From positions 186,001 to 250,000 of the forward strand of contig JAIUOF010000001.1 in the NCBI GenBank assembly GCA_020161355.1: a stretch of 64,000 nt of DNA, read 5' to 3'. The notes under the pieces were generated by a model. It was given only the letters and a program-made list of their open reading frames with translations. It did not search any database and had not been told where the DNA came from. Shown in pieces: positions 26,097-35,049 of the stretch; positions within the stretch are counted from its first letter, which is position 1, and each line of letters begins with the position of its first letter. The translations under genes and the position numbers were made by a program. This stretch comes from Bacteroidota bacterium (GTDB lineage Bacteria; Bacteroidota; Bacteroidia; Cytophagales; Spirosomataceae).

Positions 26097-27332
26097 TTAT
26101 TCCGCTCTGTAAATCAGGGTATTGCAGTTCTCTTTTTTCAAAATTTGGTTTGCTGTGTTTTGAAGCTCATTGAGCTTAACAGCATCAATTTTTTCCATAT
26201 CCTGATTGCAATAATTGACATCACCGGCATTGGCCGCAAATGCGATGTTCATCACCCGGTTAAGCAGTTCTACTTCACCAAAACCTATGGTGGCTTTTGC
26301 CTGGTTTTTTATTTTCGAAAACTCGGTTTGGGATATTTCTTCTGATTTAATAGTATCCAAAACTTTTTCTATCTCACCTTCAGCAGTTTCAATGTCTACA
26401 CCTTGATTGAGGTGTCCAGAAATTACCAGTAAGCCTGGATCCAATGAACCCGTTGAATAGGCCGAGATACTATTGAAAAGTTTTTTTTCTTTGACCAAAA
26501 CCTGATTCAATCTTGCAGATTTTCCTCTGCCGAGTACATCGCTTATCAAATCAGCCTCAAAATAGCCATTTTCGTATCTTCCCGGTACGTGATAAGCCTT
26601 GTAAAGGGCATTTAATGGTACTTTTGCCGATGTCTCAAGCCTTCTTTCCTGCATTTGAACGGGTTCTTTAGGTAAATTTCGGACAGCAATTTTACCTGCC
26701 GAAATTCCTCCAAACCATTTCTCACAAAGGCCTTCAACCTCTTTTAAGTTAACATTTCCACCAATTACCAGCGTAGCGTTATTGGGCAGATAGTGCGAAT
26801 AGAAAAATTCTTTCACATCTTCCATGGTTGCATTTTCGATATGGGAGATTTCTTTGCCAATGGTAGCCCAGCGGTAAGGATGCACATGGTAAGCCAATGG
26901 TCTGAGCTTAAGCCAGATATCGCCGTAAGGTTGGTTGAGATACCGTTGTTTAAATTCCTCAATCACCACATTTCTTTGGACTTCCAAAACTTTCGGGTCA
27001 AAAGATAGACTTAACATACGGTCTGATTCCAGCCAGAATGCAGTCTCTAAGTTATTGACAGGTAGTGTGATATAATAATTGGTGATGTCAGGTGATGTAA
27101 AAGCATTGTTTTCCCCGCCTACCCTTTGCAAAGGCTCATCGTAAGAGGGAATATTTTTTGAGCCCCCAAACATCAGATGTTCAAACAAATGGGCAAATCC
27201 CGTTTTTTCAGGATTTTCATCCCTGGAACCAACATTGTAACAAATATTAAAAGCTGCTATCGGACTCGATTTATCCTGATGCACATATACTTTCAAGCCG
27301 TTTTTTAATTCAAAATGTTGGTATTCTATCAT
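26097..27332 (-). CDS. M16 family zinc metallopeptidase
   Basis: M16 (pitrilysin/processing-peptidase) enzymes use an inverted zinc motif HxxEH. Here it is H-L-F-E-H within GFAHLFEHLMFGG near residue 45, with the third ligand Glu expected in the helix around 125 (EVQRNVVIEEFKQRY). The length of 411 fits the single-chain M16B subfamily. Many Bacteroidota carry an active and an inactive subunit; no partner is seen here. No signal peptide is evident, suggesting cytoplasmic action. A TATTTTTG -7 box lies about 20 nt upstream. Confidence 0.92.
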   Translation of the reverse strand: MIEYQHFELKNGLKVYVHQDKSSPIAAFNICYNVGSRDENPEKTGFAHLFEHLMFGGSKNIPSYDEPLQRVGGENNAFTSPDITNYYITLPVNNLETAFWLESDRMLSLSFDPKVLEVQRNVVIEEFKQRYLNQPYGDIWLKLRPLAYHVHPYRWATIGKEISHIENATMEDVKEFFYSHYLPNNATLVIGGNVNLKEVEGLCEKWFGGISAGKIAVRNLPKEPVQMQERRLETSAKVPLNALYKAYHVPGRYENGYFEADLISDVLGRGKSARLNQVLVKEKKLFNSISAYSTGSLDPGLLVISGHLNQGVDIETAEGEIEKVLDTIKSEEISQTEFSKIKNQAKATIGFGEVELLNRVMNIAFAANAGDVNYCNQDMEKIDAVKLNELQNTANQILKKENCNTLIYRAE

Positions 27333-27351
27333 AAGTAAAATAAGATTGCCA

Positions 27352-27359
27352 CAAAAATA
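27352..27359 (-). promoter_or_regulatory. Putative -7 box for the M16 peptidase gene
   Basis: TATTTTTG on the minus strand matches TAnnTTTG. It lies in the 57-bp space between the divergent M16 and ispF genes. Confidence 0.5.
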
Positions 27360-27389
27360 TGCTTAATTTTACGAGCAGAAAAGAATAAT

Positions 27390-27869
27390 ATGAATATACG
27401 TATCGGGCATGGCTACGATGTACATCAGTTGGCCGAAGGTTATGAGTTGAGTTTGGGTGGAATAAAAATCCCGCATACTGTGGGTTCAATGGGGCATTCT
27501 GACGCCGATGTGCTTTTGCATGCTATCTGTGATGCACTTTTGGGAGCACTTTCTTTAGGTGATATCGGGAAACATTTCAAAAATACTGACCCCCAATGGA
27601 GAGGTATGGACAGCAAGGTTTTCCTCACCAAAGTAACCGAAATGATAGGAGAGAAGGGCTACAGAGTCGGGAATATTGATAGTACGTTGATATTGGAAGA
27701 ACCCAAAATTGGAAAGTATATACCTGAAATGAAAATTGCCATAGCCCAATGCTGCAATATTGAACCGGATGATGTTTCTATAAAGGCCACTACCTCCGAA
27801 ACAATGGGTTTTGTGGGTAAAAAAGAAGGTCTGGAAGCTCATGCCGTGTGTTTGATTTATAAGGATTAA
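27390..27869 (+). CDS. ispF: 2-C-methyl-D-erythritol 2,4-cyclodiphosphate synthase
   Basis: IspF makes MEcPP, the fifth step of the MEP isoprenoid pathway and the substrate of IspG, whose gene lies at 57.7 kb in this window. The 159-residue trimeric enzyme shows zinc ligands D10 and H12 in GHGYDVHQL and a His in GSMGHSDADVLLHAICDALLGA, plus ATTSETMGFVGKKEGLEAHAVC near the C-terminus. Length and motifs are standard. Confidence 0.97.
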   Translation: MNIRIGHGYDVHQLAEGYELSLGGIKIPHTVGSMGHSDADVLLHAICDALLGALSLGDIGKHFKNTDPQWRGMDSKVFLTKVTEMIGEKGYRVGNIDSTLILEEPKIGKYIPEMKIAIAQCCNIEPDDVSIKATTSETMGFVGKKEGLEAHAVCLIYKD

Positions 27870-27916
27870 GAATTTTAAAAACCTTCAAATCTCATCTTTT
27901 TAAAATTTATTTTAAG

Positions 27917-27924
27917 TAATTTTG
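27917..27924 (+). promoter_or_regulatory. Putative -7 box for dapA
   Basis: TAATTTTG matches TAnnTTTG exactly and lies 17 nt before the dapA ATG, giving a short leader. The -33 position is only T-rich. Confidence 0.55.
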
Positions 27925-27940
27925 TAAAAAAAATATAACA

Positions 27941-28825
27941 ATGGAACACCGCCTTAGGGGAGTTGGAGTAGCTCTGATTACTCCTTTTGATGAAAACAAT
28001 AACATTGATTTTGCCGGCCTGTTAAAACTGATGGAATTCAATGCTGAAAATGGAACCGATTACTTTGTAGTGAATGGTACTACCGGCGAGTCAGCTACAA
28101 CCACCAACGAAGAAAAAATAGCCCTTTTAGATTTTGTCAGAAAGAATAATCGCTGGAATCTCCCAATTGTTTATGGCGTGGGCTCCAACAATACTGCTGA
28201 TGTGATTCATAAGCTTAAAACCACCGATTTGACCGGTGTTGAGGCTGTTTTGTCGGTATGTCCTTATTATAACAAACCATCTCAGGCGGGTATCACAGCT
28301 CACTTTCAGGCCATTGCTGATGCCTCTCCGCTTCCTGTGATTTTATATAATGTGCCCGGTCGTACCGTAGCAACTATTCAAGTACCTACGGCAGTAGAGT
28401 TGGCCAAGCATCCCAATATTATCGGTCTGAAAGATGCCTCTTGCAGCATGGAGATCGCCCTCGAGCTTACCAAAAAAATGCCTGAGAATTTTATTTTGCT
28501 TTCAGGTGATGACAACCTCGTTACTCCACAGATTAGCCTTGGTTTTCAGGGAGTTATTTCGGTGATAGCCAATGGTTTTCCGAAAGAATTTGCTGAAATG
28601 ACCCATGCTGCCCTAAATGGAGATTTCAAAACTGCTTCAAAAATTCAGAACCGTTTCCATGATTTTGATACTTTACTTTATGTTGAATCCAACCCTGTAG
28701 GTATCAAAATGGTGTGTGAAATTCGTGGAATATGTGACGGAAGAGTACGCTTACCTTTGGTAAAAGCCACTGATGGACTACGTCAGCAATTGATTGATTC
28801 AATGAAAAAAGAAGATTTTTTATAA
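27941..28825 (+). CDS. dapA: 4-hydroxy-tetrahydrodipicolinate synthase
   Basis: DapA condenses pyruvate with aspartate semialdehyde in the lysine/diaminopimelate pathway. The 294-residue TIM barrel shows GVGVALITPFDENN, NGTTGESATTTNEEK (pyruvate-binding TTGE), the Tyr in VILYNVPGRT near 138 and the Schiff-base Lys in IIGLKDASCS near 167. The length is typical. The next gene starts directly after its stop codon, so the two are probably co-transcribed. Confidence 0.96.
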   Translation: MEHRLRGVGVALITPFDENNNIDFAGLLKLMEFNAENGTDYFVVNGTTGESATTTNEEKIALLDFVRKNNRWNLPIVYGVGSNNTADVIHKLKTTDLTGVEAVLSVCPYYNKPSQAGITAHFQAIADASPLPVILYNVPGRTVATIQVPTAVELAKHPNIIGLKDASCSMEIALELTKKMPENFILLSGDDNLVTPQISLGFQGVISVIANGFPKEFAEMTHAALNGDFKTASKIQNRFHDFDTLLYVESNPVGIKMVCEIRGICDGRVRLPLVKATDGLRQQLIDSMKKEDFL

Positions 28826-29443
28826 TTGAAAATATTCCTGAAAATATTGCTCCTGTCCTGTTTCGGACTCACAAACCAGCTTTCAGCTCAGGAGCTTGAT
28901 ATTAAATTGCTAAGGAAAATCAATCTAAACCGGTATAAACAATTTGATGGTGAGCTGCAATTAGTTAATCAATCAGCTGATTTCGTAGCTGTGAGCACGC
29001 CTGTTATTTTGCTTTCCGCCGGATTTCTGAAAAACGATGCCCGCCTTAAAAAAGAAGGCACCAACGCTGCCCTTTCAGTTATCGGTGCTTATGGGGTAGG
29101 GTATATTTTGAAAAAAACCGTTAATAGGGCCCGACCCTATGAAGTTTACAAAGATATCCAGAATTTTGCGGTCGAAAACGACGCCTCTTTTCCAAGTGGA
29201 GCCACTTCGGTTTCTTTTGCTACAGCTACCAGTCTGTCATTGAGTTATCCCAAATGGTACGTTATCGTACCAAGCTATCTATATGCAGGTACCGTGGGTT
29301 ATTCCAGGCTGCACCTTGGGGTGCATTACCCGTCTGATGTACTAGCCGGAGCGGTTTTGGGTGCTGGCTCTGCTGTGGTAAGCAGGGCATTAAACAAATG
29401 GGTAACCAATGGGCTTAGAAAAAAGAAACTCAAATCGAACTGA
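28826..29443 (+). CDS. PAP2-family membrane-associated phosphatase
   Basis: The 205-residue protein has an N-terminal signal or anchor (ILLLSCFGLTNQLSAQ) and the three acid-phosphatase motifs: KKTVNRARPYE near 106, FPSGATSVSFA near 125 and SRLHLGVHYPSDVLAG near 162, with catalytic His in the last two regions. In motif 2 the usual PSGH is PSGAT, so the conserved His normally acting as acid is replaced by Ala. PAP2 enzymes dephosphorylate lipid phosphates such as undecaprenyl pyrophosphate. The start is TTG immediately after the dapA stop. Confidence 0.82.
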   Translation: MKIFLKILLLSCFGLTNQLSAQELDIKLLRKINLNRYKQFDGELQLVNQSADFVAVSTPVILLSAGFLKNDARLKKEGTNAALSVIGAYGVGYILKKTVNRARPYEVYKDIQNFAVENDASFPSGATSVSFATATSLSLSYPKWYVIVPSYLYAGTVGYSRLHLGVHYPSDVLAGAVLGAGSAVVSRALNKWVTNGLRKKKLKSN

Positions 29444-29473
29444 AACTACCTGTTTTTTGGTTTTAAGAATATC

Positions 29474-29614
29474 ATGGAAAGCAGAAAAGAAAAGATAATA
29501 TCCTATATTAAAAAACTCGGATGGGCCGGGTTTTTCTTTTTCCTCATCAAAGGACTCACGCTCTATGTGTTTTTGCCCTTATTGGTCGCAAACGGGCTCA
29601 TAAATTGTGAATAA
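29474..29614 (+). CDS. 46-residue membrane microprotein
   Basis: A short frame (ATG 29474, TAA 29612-29614) encodes a basic N-terminus (MESRKEKIISYIKKLG) and one hydrophobic helix (about 18-40, WAGFFFFLIKGLTLYVFLP), ending NCE. The pattern, an amphipathic basic helix followed by a FxxFLIKGL-type transmembrane segment, resembles small uncharacterised proteins common in Bacteroidota. It lies 30 nt after the PAP2 gene and 24 nt before the copper ATPase gene, all on one strand, so it is likely co-transcribed. Function is unknown. Confidence 0.6.
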   Translation: MESRKEKIISYIKKLGWAGFFFFLIKGLTLYVFLPLLVANGLINCE

Positions 29615-29638
29615 TGCTTTCGTTTTTTGAATTAAAAA

Positions 29639-31978
29639 ATGGCAACCTACCGTATAGATTTTGCTGAAGCGATTGCCGAATCAAAATTAGATAAGCTCAA
29701 AAATATTGCTTTCGATACCAAAGATCAGATAGCCTGGTCCCGGACAGGCATATCGATTGATTCCAATGATTTGTCCGAAAGTCTTCCTGAAATCATTGAG
29801 AAGATCTCATCGCAGCAGGTCAGGTTTAATCTCGTTTCGCAGACTTTCAAAGTGCTCAATTACAGCTGTGCTGCTTGTGCCAACAGTGCCGAGACCGTCC
29901 TGAAATATGTAGATGGCGTGGTGTCATCGTCGGCCAACTATGCCAATCACTCGGCCTCAGTAACCTATTTACCTCAACTCACTTCTCCTCAGATTTTTAA
30001 AGAACGATTGCAGGAAATAGGCTTTGATTTGATTCTCGAGAAAAGTTTTGATTTCGAAAAGGCACAAAATCAGAAGTTTGAAAGGCAAAAAAAAGAACTT
30101 TATCTCTCTGCCTTTTTTGCGGTTCCGCTTTTTGCTTTGGGAATGTTTTTCATGGATTGGCAGCACATGCCAATGGTTTCCTTGATTTTAGCTACTCCTC
30201 TGGTATTTTATTTTGGCCGCCATTTCTTTATCAATGCCTGGAAAAAACTTTTGGTAAAAGATACTAATATGGATACCTTGGTGGCTCTCAGCACAGGAGT
30301 AGCATATTTTTTTAGTGTTTACACGATGATTTTTCCTCACGCTTTCGGGCATCATGGCCACTCACAGGTATATTTTGAATCCGCCGGTATCGTCGTGTTT
30401 TTTGTTCTTTTGGGAAAATATCTGGAAGATTTCGCCAAAAACCGGGCATCAGATGCCATCAAAAAACTGATGGAACTCAATTCCAGGTCTGTAAGGATTA
30501 TCCAGGATGGAAAGGAAACTATAGGAAACGTAGAAAATATTGTTAAGGGTCATATTTTGAGGGTATTAGCCGGAGAAAAAATTCCTTTGGATGGTATAGT
30601 GGTTTCGGGGCAGTCACATGTATCCGAAAGTATGATCAATGGTGAGCCAATTCCCAATCTAAAACTTACCGGAGATAAACTTTTTGCCGGAACGCTCAAT
30701 CAGGAAGGTGTTTTGGAGTTTAGAGTCGAAAAGATTTATTCCGAAACTTATCTTTCTCAAATCATCAAAAAAGTAGAAACAGCACTTTCGTCCAAGGCAC
30801 CCGTTCAGAAAAAGGTGGATCAGGTTTCAAGGATATTTGTGCCCATGGTCATCAGCATTTCGATTCTGAGTTTTCTGGTTTGGTATTTTATCTTCCATAA
30901 TTTTGACCTCGCTTTACTTTCATTTATTACAGTGCTGGTGGTAGCCTGCCCTTGTGCCATGGGTCTTGCTACGCCTACGGCTTTGATGGTGGGAATAGGT
31001 AAAGGGGCAGCTAATGGCATTTTGATCAAAAACGCCGAGTCATTGGAAAAAGCCGGGAAAATCACCGATTTGGTGTTGGATAAAACCGGAACACTAACCA
31101 AAGGAAAGCCGGATATTGTTTCTGAAAATTGGTATGACTCGGCAGCTATTTACCCAAAAATCCTGGTCAATATTGAAAGAAACTCTACGCATCCCATGGC
31201 CAAAGCCATAGCCGGGCATTTTCCTGACGAAGAAGAAATCAATATTGAGCAAGTCGAAAACATTAGTGGGAAAGGCATAAAAGCAACTTTTGAAGGTGAA
31301 AGCTATTTGGCAGGTAATGAGCAGTTTATGCTGGAAAATGGTGTAAAAATCACTGTAAAATCGAATGCCTCAATAATATATTTTGCAAAAAACAATACCC
31401 TCCTTGCTGATTTTGAAGTGGGTGATACCCTCAAAACCGACGTAAAAGCCGATATCACCGCTTTACAAAGAATGGGTATCAAATTGCATCTGCTGTCGGG
31501 CGACAAACAGCAGGTGGTGAAAGACCTGGCGGAAAGTTTGGGAATAGATCAGGCCCGAGGCGAAGTGTTGCCTGACCAAAAAGGTGATTATGTACAAAAA
31601 CTGAAAGGAAACGCCGATATGGTGGCTATGGTAGGTGATGGCATAAACGATGCCGTGGCACTGGCCAATGCTGATGTGTCGGTTGCCATAGGAGATGGCT
31701 CCGATGCCGCCAAGGAAGTTGCGGACATTACGGTGCTCGGTACTGATATTTCGACGGTCAAAAAGGCCATCAACCTTTCGAAGTTTACGACCAGTACCAT
31801 TTATCAAAATCTTTTCTGGGCGTTTATTTACAACACATTGATGATACCTGTTGCCGCCGGAATTTTGTATTTTTACAACGGATTTCTGATGTCGCCCATG
31901 CTGGCGAGTGCGGCTATGGCCATGAGCTCGGTGTCGGTGGTGAGCAACAGCCTCAGATTAAAATTTAAGAAACTTTAA
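29639..31978 (+). CDS. Heavy-metal (copper-type) P1B ATPase
   Basis: The 779-residue ATPase exports Cu+ or a similar ion. An N-terminal segment of about 60 residues is followed by an HMA domain with C77-A-A-C80 (NYSCAACANS). Eight helices are expected. The membrane metal site CPC lies in VVACPCAMGLATPT, the phosphorylated Asp in LVLDKTGTLTKGKP, the P1B His-Pro in NSTHPMAKAI, and the hinge in MVGDGINDAVALANADVSVAIG. The actuator loop reads MINGEPIPN, so the usual TGE is NGE. A small separate HMA protein follows in the same operon. CPC and the HMA point to copper; selectivity is inferred. Confidence 0.93.
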   Translation: MATYRIDFAEAIAESKLDKLKNIAFDTKDQIAWSRTGISIDSNDLSESLPEIIEKISSQQVRFNLVSQTFKVLNYSCAACANSAETVLKYVDGVVSSSANYANHSASVTYLPQLTSPQIFKERLQEIGFDLILEKSFDFEKAQNQKFERQKKELYLSAFFAVPLFALGMFFMDWQHMPMVSLILATPLVFYFGRHFFINAWKKLLVKDTNMDTLVALSTGVAYFFSVYTMIFPHAFGHHGHSQVYFESAGIVVFFVLLGKYLEDFAKNRASDAIKKLMELNSRSVRIIQDGKETIGNVENIVKGHILRVLAGEKIPLDGIVVSGQSHVSESMINGEPIPNLKLTGDKLFAGTLNQEGVLEFRVEKIYSETYLSQIIKKVETALSSKAPVQKKVDQVSRIFVPMVISISILSFLVWYFIFHNFDLALLSFITVLVVACPCAMGLATPTALMVGIGKGAANGILIKNAESLEKAGKITDLVLDKTGTLTKGKPDIVSENWYDSAAIYPKILVNIERNSTHPMAKAIAGHFPDEEEINIEQVENISGKGIKATFEGESYLAGNEQFMLENGVKITVKSNASIIYFAKNNTLLADFEVGDTLKTDVKADITALQRMGIKLHLLSGDKQQVVKDLAESLGIDQARGEVLPDQKGDYVQKLKGNADMVAMVGDGINDAVALANADVSVAIGDGSDAAKEVADITVLGTDISTVKKAINLSKFTTSTIYQNLFWAFIYNTLMIPVAAGILYFYNGFLMSPMLASAAMAMSSVSVVSNSLRLKFKKL

Positions 31979-31993
31979 AATACTTTTTCAAAC

Positions 31994-32197
31994 ATGAAAT
32001 TCAAAACCAATATCAATTGCAATAATTGTGTAGCCAAAGTACAAACCACACTTGACGGCCTCGTAGGAGCCGGAAATTGGCAGGTAGATATCAATAATCC
32101 CGAAAAAATTCTTGACGTTAAAAATCTCGAAATTGCCGCTCAGGACGTCACCAACAAACTCAAAAGAATTGGTTTCTCGGCGGAGGAATTGGTGTGA
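31994..32197 (+). CDS. Small HMA-domain metal-binding protein (copper chaperone-like)
   Basis: The whole 67-residue protein is one heavy-metal-associated ferredoxin-like fold, with metal Cys in NCNNCVAKVQTTLDGL (C9, C12 region) and the usual beta-alpha-beta pattern ending IAAQDVTNKLKRIGFSAEEL. It follows the P-type ATPase by 15 nt and probably hands copper to it or senses it. It lacks the conserved Met before the CxxC found in many CopZ proteins. Confidence 0.85.
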   Translation: MKFKTNINCNNCVAKVQTTLDGLVGAGNWQVDINNPEKILDVKNLEIAAQDVTNKLKRIGFSAEELV

Positions 32198-32268
32198 GGA
32201 GAATTTAAGTTTTTTGGAAGTATATTTTTTTGGCTAAACCATTAGGAATAACCTAAATCAAAATATAT

Positions 32269-32832
32269 ATGCTAAATTTTAAATACCTGATTTTACTTCC
32301 AATTATTATTAGTGCTTTTGCGTGCGATAGTTTCGAAAAAAAAACGGAAAAGTTTGAAGAAATTTCCTTAAATGGCCTTTACACTTTTGCCCAAACTTCT
32401 GATCCTAATTTATGCAATCCTGATTCTATTGTTGGTTCTGATTGTGCCGGAGGTCTTTTTTATTTTTCAGAAAATAATAAAGTAATCTACACTTTTCTAT
32501 GTTTAGGGTCTGATGTTACTTCTTATGAATTAGGAACTTATGAAATAATAAATTCCGAAATTAGATGTGAGTTTACTAAAATATTTGAGCTTCCTATTGA
32601 TATTGAAATTGATTTAAAAAATCTAAAAGCCGATGGAAGGGTTATTGAATTAGTAAAATCAGACATTAAAATTATTAAACCCACGAAATGCGATGTTTTT
32701 CCATATTCCTTCAGCTTTTCTTTTCAGGATGAAGAGCAACTGAATTATGTTCTGAAGAAAGAAAATTCTGATACCAATAAAGATTTAATTGAGGGATTTC
32801 AACAAGTTGAAGTTATGAGAGATTTTTTGTGA
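32269..32832 (+). CDS. Hypothetical lipoprotein
   Basis: The 187-residue protein has a lipoprotein signal ending SAFACDS, giving Cys19 as lipidation site. The mature part contains several further Cys (DPNLCNPDSIVGSDCAGG, FLCLG, IRCEF, PTKCDV), which may form disulfides in the periplasm, and looks like a lipocalin- or beta-sandwich-type small domain. No family is recognised. It is followed by the convergent 2'-5' RNA ligase-like gene with 1 nt between stops. Confidence 0.6.
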   Translation: MLNFKYLILLPIIISAFACDSFEKKTEKFEEISLNGLYTFAQTSDPNLCNPDSIVGSDCAGGLFYFSENNKVIYTFLCLGSDVTSYELGTYEIINSEIRCEFTKIFELPIDIEIDLKNLKADGRVIELVKSDIKIIKPTKCDVFPYSFSFSFQDEEQLNYVLKKENSDTNKDLIEGFQQVEVMRDFL

Positions 32833-32833
32833 T

Positions 32834-33355
32834 TTAAAATTTAAACCTTTTTTTCCTCAATTCATATTCCTCCAAAATCCTCCATGGCCCACCGGCTTCT
32901 TGTTCAATAAGACTAATTTTATTAAAAGTAAACTTTGAGGGCAAATCCATTTTTACCACTTCATCAAATATTTCATCGGTGCAGGTTGAGTTTCGGGGAT
33001 GCATTAAGGTAATATGAGGTTCTTGGGTTCTTGGCTCATAGAAGATGCCGTTCAGTATTTGTTTCCTTAAATTATCAAATGCTTCGTGCTTAAGTTTTGC
33101 GGGCAGAAAAAGCCCTTTTCCGTTTTCAAACCGTTCGATTTTTCTGAATTCTAGTTCAATCGCCTGATTATCAAGAGCAATTAAGTTAGATTTTACTTTT
33201 TCCAAATTTTCGATTTCATCTTCACGGCAAAGGGTTACATGTGCTTTGATGAGGCTAAATTGTACCGGGTTATAGGTTTTCCTTATCTTTTCAATTATTT
33301 CAGCGTCCTTTGTCTCTAAAAATAAGGTGAGCTGTCTTCGTATTTTGTCATTCAT
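32834..33355 (-). CDS. 2'-5' RNA ligase-like (LigT/2H phosphoesterase) protein
   Basis: 2H phosphoesterases act on 2'-5' or cyclic phosphodiester bonds in RNA or nucleotides and carry two HxT/S motifs. Here these are H39-V-T41 (KAHVTLCRE) and H114-I-T116 (EPHITLMHP), 75 residues apart, the normal spacing. The 173-residue length fits. The true substrate of such stand-alone proteins is usually unknown. Confidence 0.85.
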   Translation of the reverse strand: MNDKIRRQLTLFLETKDAEIIEKIRKTYNPVQFSLIKAHVTLCREDEIENLEKVKSNLIALDNQAIELEFRKIERFENGKGLFLPAKLKHEAFDNLRKQILNGIFYEPRTQEPHITLMHPRNSTCTDEIFDEVVKMDLPSKFTFNKISLIEQEAGGPWRILEEYELRKKRFKF

Positions 33356-33473
33356 TTTTGGATGTTCCTAATCTGCTCAAAGATAAAGATTTTGAATGTA
33401 ATACCGATAAATTCAGGGATATGAGCAGTGTAAAACGATTCAACTTAATAAAAACACCTTTGCTTTAATCCTT

Positions 33474-33989
33474 TCACTTTTTCTCGGCAGGCATTGGGTA
33501 ATAATGAAACGCCAGATAAGCAATCTTCCATTCGCCATTTTCTTTTTCCAGGATTCTGGTTTCCAATGATTTTCCGAGAAACTTGCGAGTATCTTTTTCA
33601 TAGGAATCTTGCTCAAAAGTGTACCAGGCCATGTCTTTGGTTATGCGAAAATTCTCATTGGAACGTTCCTCTGTGGATCCCACCCAAAGCGTTTCGTTGG
33701 CATCAAATTGTTTTTTCTTTTCAGCTGCTAAAGGTTCAAAGCCGATATAGGAAACGACTTTTTCAGGGTATCCTTCCCAATAGCCAAATTTCCGGAATGC
33801 CGACGATTGCAGATACGTACTTTTCCAGCCTTCGAAATCTTGTTTGTAATAGGATTCCGTTTCTTTAGCGATCACAGCCTGAATGGCAGCTTTCTCCTTT
33901 TCAAAATCGATTGCTGTTGAGTCAGTATTTTTCCGGGTACAACTTGAAATTAAAATCAAAACGCCAAGTAAATGAATAATTGTTTTCAT
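33474..33989 (-). CDS. NTF2/SnoaL-like lipoprotein
   Basis: A lipobox (LILISSCTRK, Cys16) precedes a domain of about 140 residues of the DUF4440/SnoaL-like cone fold: AIQAVIAKETESYYKQDFEGW at the start and WKIAYLAFHYYPM at the end, with a basic AxxKKK stretch in the middle. Such proteins often have small-molecule binding or enzymatic roles, none assignable here. It stands alone. Confidence 0.75.
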   Translation of the reverse strand: MKTIIHLLGVLILISSCTRKNTDSTAIDFEKEKAAIQAVIAKETESYYKQDFEGWKSTYLQSSAFRKFGYWEGYPEKVVSYIGFEPLAAEKKKQFDANETLWVGSTEERSNENFRITKDMAWYTFEQDSYEKDTRKFLGKSLETRILEKENGEWKIAYLAFHYYPMPAEKK

Positions 33990-34291
33990 GTCAATTAAAG
34001 TTTAAAGTTTAAAAAATTACCGTGATATTGATTTGGGTAGAAATAGTTTCCGAAATAGCCTTATGGTGATATTAGCTGTGACAATATTCTATAAATTAAT
34101 TTACATTTCCATTATTTTGTTCAGAAATGTTTGAGAATCAGAGTCTTTGGGGAGATTATGATTAGTAAATGACTTCATTTAAAAAGCTGCAATATCACTT
34201 TACGTTGGGTCAGACAGCTTGCCTTCTATTTCGAGGAAACCTGGATCGTTGTCTTCTGACGTTCTTTATTAAAACTCGAAATTTTATCACC
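33990..34291. other. Gene-free stretch
   Basis: About 300 AT-rich bases hold no credible reading frame. A repeated AGTTTAAAGTTTAAA-like run lies near 33997, just before the lipoprotein gene start. I see no RNA gene, IS end or clear promoter. Confidence 0.5.
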
Positions 34292-34918
34292 TTACCTTTT
34301 TGATTGTCCAACCCAGACGTCTCCAACAGGAAATAAATACATGATTCCGTCTGCCTTTTCTATTTTTTTAATTGAGTTTTCAATATTTTTTTTAAATCGT
34401 TTTTGGTCAGTGTTATATTCCTTTAAACTATCATAATTCTCTTTTGGAAAATTAATTTCCCAATCACTTATATTATCTAAATCAATTTTTAGGTCCCACT
34501 TTAAATCCATTAATTTTTTAGAAATTTTACCAAATTGAGAAGGATTGAATATAGTTTTTGAGTCTCCTGGTAAAAAAGCTTCGTTTTCGTAATAATCAAT
34601 TTCTTCTTTGATTGCACAAACAACTTCACTTCGACCTATTCTGGGTGAACAGAGCCAAATCGCTAAATAAAAATCAAAATTTAAATTGATTAATTCATTT
34701 TCCCAATCTTGAAAAACTTTATATAGAACCTCGATTGTTTTTTGTTTAAGCTCACCAGAGGCAAGTTTGTCCCGACAGAATCCATAATAATCTTCCATTT
34801 GGAAGTATAAGCACTTATTTAACAAAAGTCTGTCTATGTCAAAATGTGAATCTTTATCGCTTTTGTATTTATTTAAGCTACTTAAAATTTTTTTTGCTCT
34901 AATTGTCCGTTTTTTCAA
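34292..34918 (-). CDS. Hypothetical protein
   Basis: The 208-residue, strongly charged cytoplasmic-looking protein has no signal peptide or membrane segment. Notable parts are DFYLAIWLCSPRIGRSEVVCAI near the middle and a C-terminal KADGIMYLFPVGDVWVGQSKR. No family is recognised. Its AT-rich codon use, isolation and neighbours (RhuM-like gene, unknown pairs) suggest an accessory gene, perhaps a former partner of a toxin or defence element, but there is no direct evidence. Confidence 0.55.
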   Translation of the reverse strand: MKKRTIRAKKILSSLNKYKSDKDSHFDIDRLLLNKCLYFQMEDYYGFCRDKLASGELKQKTIEVLYKVFQDWENELINLNFDFYLAIWLCSPRIGRSEVVCAIKEEIDYYENEAFLPGDSKTIFNPSQFGKISKKLMDLKWDLKIDLDNISDWEINFPKENYDSLKEYNTDQKRFKKNIENSIKKIEKADGIMYLFPVGDVWVGQSKR

Positions 34919-35049
34919 GGTATTTCGGGTTTTTAATTATTTAATTTATTTTTAAGACTTTTCGAAAGGAACATGACTTTTAATCCTTTTTATAGTATCG
35001 GAATGATTAGAAGGCAAAAACTGAAGAAAGGATTTAAATTTGTAATTTC

